This document shows, in pieces, positions 10,140 to 19,200 of a stretch of 64,000 bases of DNA. The DNA is from Saccharomycodes ludwigii (Eukaryota > Ascomycota > Saccharomycetes > Saccharomycodales > Saccharomycodaceae), in assembly GCF_020623625.1 (NCBI RefSeq), contig NC_060200.1, forward strand, positions 1,852,501-1,916,500, in the 5' to 3' direction. The translations under genes and the position numbers were made by a program. Below the pieces are notes generated by a model that did not search any database, was not told the origin of the DNA, and saw nothing but the letters and a program-made list of their open reading frames with translations. Position 1 is the first letter of the stretch. Each line of letters opens with the position of its first letter.

Positions 10140-10700
10140 AATTGCAGCTTAAGAAGCTGAAGACAATTCAACTATAATAAAATCGTAGAAAGAAAATAAC
10201 TTAAGATGATTCTTTGTGTAAAAGCTTTTGTAATAAGAAAAAACAAGAGGCGTATTCAATAAAGGTTACTGTAATGTTGTAACCTGACACTTGAAACTTT
10301 ACAAGCCATTGCATCAGTGTCATTTTTGTTTATAAGTAAAACAATGGTAACTTCCAATTAGAAACTTATCAGGTTAGATTACAAGAGTAGCAGAGGGTTG
10401 GAAGTATAATTATATTGCCTGTTACATTCTTTTAACTGCGTATTATTGATGTAACCTTTAATATTTCTAATGGTGATTCCACAAGGGAAAAGAAAACAGG
10501 TGGGATAATGGTCTAGTTGGCATTCGGATAACAACAAGCTGTGACCCTCTTTTCCAAAAGTCCGACTAGGAAAACCTATGGTATAAATGTGTTCCCGAAA
10601 TAGGTCTGGATGTTGAAAATAATATTGAATTTACAAGGATTTGTTGCTTAGGTGCATGGTTTTCTGATAATTTCTAGTTATCTCTATCTTTTTTTTATTT
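10140..10700 (+). ncRNA. Candidate structured RNA gene, identity unknown
   Basis: This stretch lacks long frames, is less T-rich than its flanks and is dense in perfect short helices. They are CAGCTT/AAGCTG (10145-10150/10154-10159), AGGTTAC/GTAACCT (10263-10269/10279-10285), GACACT/AGTGTC (10286-10291/10316-10321), GGAAAAGA/TCTTTTCC (10486-10493/10548-10555), a 9-bp helix with two G-U pairs (10512-10520/10562-10570) and ACCTAT/ATAGGT (10574-10579/10600-10605). The fourth and fifth interlock as a pseudoknot. A Pol III A-box match (TGGTCTAGTTGG, 10509-10520) and a weak B-box-like GTCCGACT (10560-10567) lie inside, and a T8 terminator-like run is at 10689-10696. I could not match it to U1, U2, U5, U6, RNase P, RNase MRP or SRP RNA from memory. 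Strand and ends are guesses. Confidence 0.3.
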
Positions 10701-11550
10701 TTTTTCCTCTTTTGTACATTTTTCCCCTCTCCCTTCAAATTAAAATATTAATTACGCAGCCATTTTTTTTTTTTTTTCGTGTATTAGGCTTATATATCAT
10801 TTGTATGTTTATTTTCCTGATTAATATTTTATCGACCTAAAGAGTCAGGTGCCCTTTTGAGATTTGTTTCAGATGTAACTAAAAAAGGAAAAAAAAAAAA
10901 AATAATAATGCTGCATTTTTTTTTTTAACTGCAAGAAAAAAAAACGCGAAAAACATTTTTTTTTTTTTTTTTTTTTTTCCGTATTTTGAACTGATGTTTT
11001 TTTATATAGTATACAACAATAACCATTGAAATCAAACTACACATAATAATAAAAAAGTAGAACCCTAAGAGAATAAATTAATTAAAATGATACATAATAT
11101 TTGATTCAGTGAAATGGCTGGCACTTTTCTTAATTTTTTTTTTTTTAAAACTTTATGTAATTTGTTACCAACGGAGTTTTATTTTTGTTTTATATATTTT
11201 TTTTTTTATTTTTGCTGTTTTGATTATGTTACTTGATATGTTTAATTCTCTTTCTATTTTCAAAGTTCAGTTATTCTCGATCGTCATTTTTCTGCTACTT
11301 TATTTTTTACCATAACATTTTCGTAATTTCCCTCCCCCTCCCCAACTACAGCTAATTACCAAGACTTCAAACACCATATAGATTTATTAAAGTATTATTC
11401 AATTCTCTAACACATTTACCTACAAAATAATAATAGATACGTGAGAATAAGGAAAATTGATAAAATTATAAGAGCTAAAAAAGAAAAGACCGCAAATATC
11501 AAAAATAAAATTTATTTTAGTTTTTATCAATTGAATTTTTATTTAAAGTA
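10701..11550. other. Intergenic, RAX1 upstream region
   Basis: T-rich runs (10763-10777, 10957-10978, 11138-11146), poly(A) near 10890-10902 and the RAX1 leader. Short Phe/Leu-rich frames here are translations of T tracts. No gene or specific regulatory site recognised. Confidence 0.45.
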
Positions 11551-13263
11551 ATGGATGAATTTAACTTCGTCGACGATAATAATAGTAACAGCAGTAATGA
11601 AATGGTGGGCAATGCTGCACCTACGGTAAAACTGTACAAAGGAAAAAAAAATAATATTATTAAGTTGTCTCAAAAACAGGAACAGGTACAAAGACAACAA
11701 TATCAACGACCACAGCAACAACAAATTCAAACTTCATCGGATGAAGATGAAGAATATGATCATAATGACATCCATGGTAATAATAATTTATATGATGAAA
11801 AATTGTCACTGACAAAGGAGCCTACCACCACATTATCTTTATCGGATAGATTACCCGAATTATATGAAGTTTTAAACCAACAAACAGCAGCACCCGTCGA
11901 CTTATGGACCTTTTATAATTATCTGGCACAATATCCAGTAGCTATTAATTATTTGGACTTTTGGATTGATGTAGTCACCCATCTAAGATTTTGTAAGGAT
12001 TATGTTAAAAGCATTAGAAAAAGCGTACTATCATTTAATGCTCGTACTAGCCAAATACGCCAATCACATTCTTCCATAGGGATTAACAACAACAACAACA
12101 ACGTGTCTGCCACAAATATTTCCTCTGCTCAATTTTATAACAATACATCAACATCTAATCTAAATAACAACACAAGAGAAACTATACCCAGTTTTTTATT
12201 ATTAAAATCATTACGAGATGACGATTCCTTTATTGGCGGACCGCCTGAACCTAGTTTTGGACGTAACTCTAATCGACAAGATATAACCAGTAATAGAAGC
12301 AGCCAAAGAATATCAGAGTTTTTAAATGTTGATTTACAATCGCCCGAGCTGCACCAGTTGCTAGAAAAAGTAAACGGTTTAACGTCCACACCTCAAACCC
12401 AAAATGATTCAAGCATAACTATTTCTACTGCCGAATTAATGGATAAATTTGTTAAGGCACATGGTGTTAAAACACATATGGACAGTAAGAAACTATTGGA
12501 TAATGCCACTAGTATAGTTAGAACCTATTTGTTATCTCCAGAACAATCCTCAAAGTTTTTATATCACACACCTGTAGCGACTAGAAACTGGATAGTTCAA
12601 ATGGTAATGGGTCAGAATAGATATGATCCGTCTGTTTTTGAAGACTGCAAAATTTTATGTTTTCACTTTTTGGAACAACAGATGTATCCACTGTTTTTAA
12701 AAGAGATAACCTATCATAATTTACACGATGATTATAACACCACAACTAATTCAGTTTTTTCCAACTATACACGATTATCGCGTATACTGCTTGGATTGTT
12801 TTGGCTTTGGGTTGGTTTTTGGATAGGCTACACTCTAATTTTCTTAAATTATGGGAAGGGGATTAGAGTGGTTACAATTGTACCTTTTATAATTGGTTGC
12901 TATTATATTATCGTTGGGATTTTCAAAGTTGATTTATTTTATGCTTTGTTTGGTTTAACCCAAAGAATTACCTCAATTGTATCAACAAATGGTGGTAATA
13001 ACAAGGATTCAAAGAAGAATTATCAGAACGATAATGAGGTGGAACTTGGATATTACACCAGAAATACTTCATTAAGACATAACTTTCAACACATACCGGT
13101 TATATTTAGATTTTTAGGTGGCAGAGATAGATTAATTAAAATCCAATCAAAAGTAATTGTAAAACTACTTAGGAGAAGAGCTTTATGGGCAACCGTGTGG
13201 ATCTTGTTTTGCACTGGTTGTTTTACTGTTATTTTCAGTTGTGTTCCCGGTAGGAGATTGTAA
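11551..13263 (+). CDS. RAX1: Rax1-like RGS-domain membrane protein (bipolar budding landmark)
   Basis: 570-residue protein. An RGS-homology domain starts near residue 96 (LPELYEVLNQQTAAPVDLWTF, then FWIDVVTHLRFCKDYV) and resumes after a long Asn/Ser-rich insert (about 175-290) at SPEQSSKFLYHTP through FEDCKILCFHFLEQQMYPLFL. Three membrane segments follow: ILLGLFWLWVGFWIGYTLIFL, VVTIVPFIIGCYYIIVGIF and ALWATVWILFCTGCFTVIF at the extreme C terminus. In S. cerevisiae Rax1, with Rax2, marks division sites for bipolar bud-site selection at the plasma membrane. It is followed by CPA1 in the same orientation, as in S. cerevisiae (YOR301W-YOR303W). The Gln-rich N terminus is low complexity. The ATG at 11551 is the first of the frame. 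Confidence 0.9.
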   Translation: MDEFNFVDDNNSNSSNEMVGNAAPTVKLYKGKKNNIIKLSQKQEQVQRQQYQRPQQQQIQTSSDEDEEYDHNDIHGNNNLYDEKLSLTKEPTTTLSLSDRLPELYEVLNQQTAAPVDLWTFYNYLAQYPVAINYLDFWIDVVTHLRFCKDYVKSIRKSVLSFNARTSQIRQSHSSIGINNNNNNVSATNISSAQFYNNTSTSNLNNNTRETIPSFLLLKSLRDDDSFIGGPPEPSFGRNSNRQDITSNRSSQRISEFLNVDLQSPELHQLLEKVNGLTSTPQTQNDSSITISTAELMDKFVKAHGVKTHMDSKKLLDNATSIVRTYLLSPEQSSKFLYHTPVATRNWIVQMVMGQNRYDPSVFEDCKILCFHFLEQQMYPLFLKEITYHNLHDDYNTTTNSVFSNYTRLSRILLGLFWLWVGFWIGYTLIFLNYGKGIRVVTIVPFIIGCYYIIVGIFKVDLFYALFGLTQRITSIVSTNGGNNKDSKKNYQNDNEVELGYYTRNTSLRHNFQHIPVIFRFLGGRDRLIKIQSKVIVKLLRRRALWATVWILFCTGCFTVIFSCVPGRRL

Positions 13264-14263
13264 TAATAATGAAGATAATGATATAAATGTTATTTTTTTT
13301 TTTTTTTTTTTTTTTTTGTTTATTTGTAATATTAACGATACAGCATGGGGTTTTGGTAATTTTTTCCCCTTTCTTTTCTTTTTCTTTTTTAATATATATA
13401 TATATGTATATATATTAGTTTTGAGTTAAGTTATAATCTATTTTTTGTTCAAATGTTTATATATTAAATTCTAATAACTAATTCAATTTTTTTTTTTTTT
13501 TTTTTTTTGATTCTCAAGTCAAGATATGTTGGAAATTAGGTAATTTTAGAAAACATTAAAAGCTTAAGCTAATCATCGAAAATCTTTGACCTATGTTCAA
13601 GAATAATTAATACCCTCCCTTGCTTCTTCTTTTAAAGGGGGTAAAATAGTTAATTGCTCAATAGTTAATTATCATTAGGATATCTGCCTTTGGTGGTAGT
13701 TGAGTCACAGGCGCGGTGCTTCAAGCATTTAAAACTCGGTAAGGAACGCCGAGAAAAAAAATACATCTACAGTTTTTCATACATAACTGCTTATTCTTTT
13801 CTTTTTTTTTTTTTTTTTTTTTTTTGATTCTATAGATAAAAATAAGAAAAAAAAAAAAAAAAAAAAACTTCGATGATATGCATATATTTTTTTTAAAATA
13901 AAAATAATGACTGATTTTATCCTATTAATTCATGATAAACGCAGGATGAAATCATCCGCTAAGGTAAATATATATATAATATATATATATATATGTTTCT
14001 CCTCATCAAACCACAAAATTTGAAAACTGATTAGCATTTAAACTTTCTTATAAATACAATTATTATTAAAATACTTTTTCCTTTCATTTTTTTAATTTTT
14101 TTTTTTTCCCACTTCTAAGACATACCCTTTTTCTACGAATATTTTTACAATTTAAGCATTACTTTTATTACGATAAAAAAAAAAAAAAAAAAAAATCAAT
14201 AACATCCTAAGATTACCTTCAATCAAACAAACACAAACAAAAACAAACAGGAAAAAAAAAAAA
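13264..14263. promoter_or_regulatory. CPA1 promoter and leader
   Basis: One kilobase between RAX1 and CPA1. After T runs (13291-13317, 13487-13508) comes a GC-richer block around 13680-13755 carrying a Gcn4 site and a CTCGG/CCGAG inverted pair (13735-13739/13749-13753). TATAAATA at 14049-14056 is the best TATA candidate, and an A12 tract (14252-14263) abuts the CPA1 ATG. Between that TATA box and the ATG there is no upstream ATG, so no arginine attenuator peptide reading frame is evident in the likely leader. Confidence 0.55.
13701..13707. promoter_or_regulatory. Gcn4 binding site (TGAGTCA)
   Basis: Exact TGAGTCA, a form of the Gcn4/AP-1 consensus TGASTCA, 557 bases upstream of the CPA1 start in a GC-richer island. 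General amino-acid control of arginine-biosynthetic genes including CPA1 is known in S. cerevisiae. That this copy is functional is inference. Confidence 0.6.
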
Positions 14264-15505
14264 ATGTTATCTGATGAACAAGTTCCAGCTATTTTAACGA
14301 TCAAAAATGGTCCTCAATTTAAAGGATATTCATTTGGTAGCAATGATTCCCCCATAACATCTGGTGAAGTCGTTTTCACCACTTCTTTAGTTGGCTATCC
14401 AGAATCTATGTCTGATCCATCTTATAAAGGACAGATTTTAGTTTTCACTCAACCATTAATTGGCAATTATGGCGTTCCTTCTTCCGAGGCTAAAGATGAG
14501 CTAAATTTGCTAAAATACTTAGAAAGTCCAAATGCTCAATGTAAAGGTATTGTAGTTACCGATTATGCTTGGCAATATTCTCATTGGTCTGCTGTTGAAA
14601 GTTTACAAAGCTGGTGTGTTAGAGAAGGAATCGCTGCTATTGGTGGTGTTGATACTAGAGAAATTGTTCAATACTTGAGAGAAGAGGGGTCTTCATTAGG
14701 TGCTATTATCATTGATAATGGAAAGCAAAATACTATTGATTTGAATGAAATCGAATATGTAGATTCCGGAAAAATCAATTTTGTTGCTGCAGTTACTACC
14801 AAGGCTCCGTATTACATCAAGGCAGTAGAAGAAAATCCATATAATGTTTTAGTTGTTGATTGTGGTTGCAAAGAAAATATTATTAGATGTTTAGTCTCGA
14901 GAAATTGTAATGTTACCGTTGTTCCATATAATTATGATCTTTTTTCAATAGCAAACTTTTATGATGGTATTTTTATTTCTAACGGTCCAGGCGATCCAAC
15001 GCACTGTACGGAAACTATTGCCAATTTAAAGAAAATTATTGTTGATAATCAGGAGTTTTATGACCTGCCAATTTTTGGTATTTGTTTGGGTCATCAACTA
15101 TTAAGCTTAGCCTGTGGTGCTAAAACTGAGAAAATGAAATATGGTAACAGAGCGCATAATATACCAACCATGGACCTACTAACTGGTCAATGTCATATAA
15201 CATCCCAAAACCATGGATATGCCGTTGATGAAAAAACTTTACCTAAGGATAAGATTGTTCCATATTTTTTAAATTTAAACGATAAATCTAACGAGGGTAT
15301 GATTTTTTTGGATAGACCAATTTTTTCTACGCAATTTCATCCAGAAGCCAAGGGTGGTCCTTTAGACACTTCTTATTTGTTTGATAAGTTTTTAGATAAT
15401 ATTAAAACATATGTTAAAAACAGAAAAATAGGTAGCGTAAATACTGAATTACCAAGCGATTTGAATCCAGTTAATTTACCAACAGAAAGAGTTTCACACA
15501 AATAG
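14264..15505 (+). CDS. CPA1: Carbamoyl-phosphate synthase, arginine-specific small subunit (glutaminase)
   Basis: 413 residues, close to S. cerevisiae Cpa1 (411). It hydrolyses glutamine and passes ammonia to the large subunit Cpa2 for carbamoyl phosphate used in arginine synthesis. The N-terminal CPSase small-chain domain is clear (residues about 1-150, [20 protein letters not shown]). The class I glutamine amidotransferase domain has the nucleophile Cys274 in GICLGHQL and the His359/Glu361 pair in [10 protein letters not shown]. The ATG at 14264 directly follows an A12 tract. The order RAX1-CPA1 matches S. cerevisiae, and the upstream Gcn4 site suggests general amino-acid control. The conserved attenuator-peptide uORF of S. 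cerevisiae (YOR302W) is not evident. Confidence 0.97.
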   Translation: MLSDEQVPAILTIKNGPQFKGYSFGSNDSPITSGEVVFTTSLVGYPESMSDPSYKGQILVFTQPLIGNYGVPSSEAKDELNLLKYLESPNAQCKGIVVTDYAWQYSHWSAVESLQSWCVREGIAAIGGVDTREIVQYLREEGSSLGAIIIDNGKQNTIDLNEIEYVDSGKINFVAAVTTKAPYYIKAVEENPYNVLVVDCGCKENIIRCLVSRNCNVTVVPYNYDLFSIANFYDGIFISNGPGDPTHCTETIANLKKIIVDNQEFYDLPIFGICLGHQLLSLACGAKTEKMKYGNRAHNIPTMDLLTGQCHITSQNHGYAVDEKTLPKDKIVPYFLNLNDKSNEGMIFLDRPIFSTQFHPEAKGGPLDTSYLFDKFLDNIKTYVKNRKIGSVNTELPSDLNPVNLPTERVSHK

Positions 15506-16255
15506 AAAGATGGTTCAGCTAATACGCGATATTTTTTCTCCATTTTAAATCTTTCTTTTTTTTTTGTATAAATTTTATTATATATTTTTATATTGTACAT
15601 TATTATATACTATCATATGCTCTACTGTTAAATAGGAGTGACTTTTTAATAAATATCATCATCATTCGTTTCTAACATTTATATCAAAACATGGTGAGAA
15701 AGTATATTCCTCCCCCCCCCCCTCTTTCTTTAAAGCATTTTATGCAGCGCTTTTGGATCAGTTGGAAGAGAAAAGAAAAGAAGGTTATAAGAAGAGCTGT
15801 CTGTCCTTTTTTTCCTATGAATACTGCTTACTTTTTAATAGCACTGCGATACTGCCATCTCCTTGATTTTACTTTTCATTATTTAATTAATAATCTCAAC
15901 AAACATTTTTTTTTTTTTTTTTTTTAAAAGAATCATTGAACATCATGTTATACGACAAAATAATAAAAAACCTAAAATTAAAAATAAAAAGTAGACAGCA
16001 AAAGGAGATTGAAGCACGTTTACAACAATTCGTGTAAATTCTCTAGGCGTGTTCGCACGGGTACCTTTTACTATGTGTCTTAGGTGAATATATATATAGA
16101 TATATGCACATTTCTTTCACAACTAGCTTTTCATAAAAACTTAAGCGCCAATTTTTCTACCATTCATTGCAGTTTGTTTTATTAGAAAGAAATTAAAACT
16201 GTCCTATAATATACCAAGGAGAAAGAAGTGAAAAAAAAAAAAAAAAAAAAAAAGT
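15506..16255. other. Intergenic between CPA1 and the ankyrin/RCC1/BTB gene
   Basis: CPA1 3' flank, a run of 11 C residues at about 15712-15722 that is unusual in this AT-rich sequence, a T run near 15907-15925, and the upstream region of the next gene with an A23 tract (16231-16253) two bases before its ATG. A 78-codon frame at 15691-15927 reads through the C run and is not recognised. Confidence 0.45.
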
Positions 16256-19200
16256 ATGGTTAAATCGTTATCAGTTAACAATAACAATACAAATAAAGAT
16301 TCAGTATCCGAAAAAAGAGATATTTTTGGCAGAAATTTATCATGCCTATTGGCATACACATCTTCAACTACTACTAAAAATATATCATCAATTAATGCAG
16401 AAACACAAGAGCTAGAAAGTGGTTATTCTCCCCTACATATCTGCCTGAGGTTGGGACATATACACCAATCCTATTTAATTAATGAAAATTGGAAAAAAAT
16501 TGTAAAGGGAAAACATGTTAAAGATGAAAAACTTGAAAAGGAGAAAATTTGGAGAATAAAAGATAGAGAAGGTCTAAATCCTTTGGAATTATATAAAACA
16601 GATAATAATATGTGGAATTCTAACAATATATACCCATTATCTCTTCACAACGGGAATATAACTTACACTAAAAGGGATATCAAGAAGAATGAAGAAGTTT
16701 TTCGCAGAAAAAAGGTTAAAACATCCATTGATTTGAGGCGGATAAATGATATTTATCTAAATAAAAGGGGAGGCAGGGAGTTATATACATTTGGTAGCAA
16801 TATTAATATGCAACTAGGGACTGGTGATTCTGATGATCGAAGATCGCTATTTAAAATTGACGAATTCAAATTGTACGGGGCTGTTGATAATAATAACTAT
16901 AGAAAACCTAAAAGGTTTAAACGGGTTTTGATGCACAAATACCATTCTATTCTACAGACATTAAACGATGAAATATACACTTGCGGCAATGGTGTGAAGG
17001 GAAGGCTAGGCATACCTTCTTTGAAAAGATCACTAGTTTTCAAGAAAGTTGAACTCCCATTGGGCTTGAGCATTAAACAAATTGTTTCCAGTGACAACCA
17101 TACATTGATTTTAAGTAAACAAAACGAATTAATTAGCTGGGGTTCCAATAATTATAATCAATTGGGGTATCCCACTGATACACTTACACAAAATATTAGT
17201 ATCTCCTCCGAAAAGTATAATGACTCGCCGAGGAAACTAAGCTCCCATTTATGGAAAAGAAGCGGTGGTGGTTCTAAGATTTTATTTGTGGGTTGTTCCA
17301 ATGTTCATTCCTGTATAATTGATAACATGCATTATTTGCACTCTTGGGGGTTAGATTTGGGCCAAATGGGTAACTCACATTCGCCCATTGACAAATTATC
17401 TGTGCAATATAAAAATAAATTCAAAGGGTATATAAAAAGCACGCCGTATTTGTTTAAACTTCCAAGCAATGTGAAAATTATTAAACAGTTATTATGTACA
17501 GATTTTGCTACATTTGTGTTACACGATGAGAATGAGTTAATCGTTTTAACCAACAGTAAAATTTTAAAATTTTCAATCCCAAGGTTAGGTCAACAACAAA
17601 ATTCCTTTGAAAAATTTATTCCGACTGCATTAACAAGACAAAATTTAGTTGTTGAATTGAAATGTACCAATATGTATGGTAATAATCTATGTGCTCTCTA
17701 TGAAAACGGTACCATAGGTATTTTTCACTCAAAAAATTTTGTGGATAATTCCTCATGGCTAACAATCCAAAACAATATTTTACCCTTTGAGTTGTATTGG
17801 TTACCATACTTTGAATTAAATAACTGTTTAGACTTCCAAGTGGGTTATGACGGCCAGCTTATTTTAACCACCCTTGGTGGCGATATTTTTTACTCTAACA
17901 CTGTTTCAACCACTTCGTTTGAAAAAAATATGAGTAGCAAATTGTTAAGCGGTAGATGTATCAGAGTTTCTTCCAATGCTCAATTTTCATCTTTTGCCAT
18001 AATAAAAGATGATGTAGATATGATTCCAATGAGTATCACAAAAAATAGATTTTACCTGGATTTTAGGAAATTTTCACCTATATATGAAAATTTGGGAGGT
18101 GCCGTTGAAGAGGGTGAATACAGAATGTTAAATTTTATAAATAATGTACAAAGTAGCACAACTGACAAGGAGCACGGAATTATTCTAAATGCTGAATTTG
18201 ATGATGGTGATGATGACGACGACGACGATGATGACGACGGTGACGGCAAAAAGGAAGAACTTACTGGAGAAATAGATAAAACTAAAGGTTCATACTTGTT
18301 AAGAGCTATGTCAACGAGGTGGAAAGCAACCAATGCAGGTTTTAACTACAAAGATGCATTTATGAAGACCTCGAATATTTCTTTAATAAATGAAGAACAG
18401 TTATCCTTTATTAGAAATGACTATCTTAATTATGATGTTTTATTTTTTGATGGGAACAATTGTGTTGGTAAATGTCACAAATCGTTGTTATATACTAGAT
18501 GTCCCACTTTCGTTAGTAATATGAAAACTTTTCAAACACAAGTATCTTCTAATAATAAAGTTAAATTTGAGCTAAGGACAGCTGTTGACTCTAAAATATG
18601 GGAAATATGCATATCAAATAACTCAGACAACATATCACACTTCAATACCACATCGTTGAAGTATGCTCTCCACTATATGTACAGTGACGAACTTTTAAAA
18701 TTTCATGGTAATATAAAAAATAAAAAAGAATTAGAGTTATCCACAATGAACTTTATTAACGAGCTAGGGATGAATGTAACTGCCTTTGAAGACGATAAGT
18801 TGGCTTACAATGTTAAAAACCTGTACTATCGATTACTTGAAAATAAATGCGATAAGGGAGATGGAGAAATCGATTTCTACCAAGATGTTACGATTAAATT
18901 GAGCGATGGAGAAACGATCAAATGCCACTCCTTAATATTATCTGCCAGAAGTTTATATTTCAAGTCATTGTTTCAATATAACTGGCAGGACAATGAAGTT
19001 GTTGATTTGTGCTTTTATACCTATGATGAAGTAATGTGTGTTTTAAAATACATATATGGATTTGATATTTATGAGATGTTTATTACTGATAATTGTAACG
19101 ATGTTGAACATTTAAATTTTGAGAATTGCGAAGATTTTGTTAACTTTTTAGTCAATATTCAAAAGTTGTGTGACTTTTTATTATTGGATGATTTAAAAGC

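Noticed and set aside
15691-15927. 78-codon frame through a C11 run
   Set aside because: Pro-rich part comes from the C run and Phe tail from a T run; no homology recognised.
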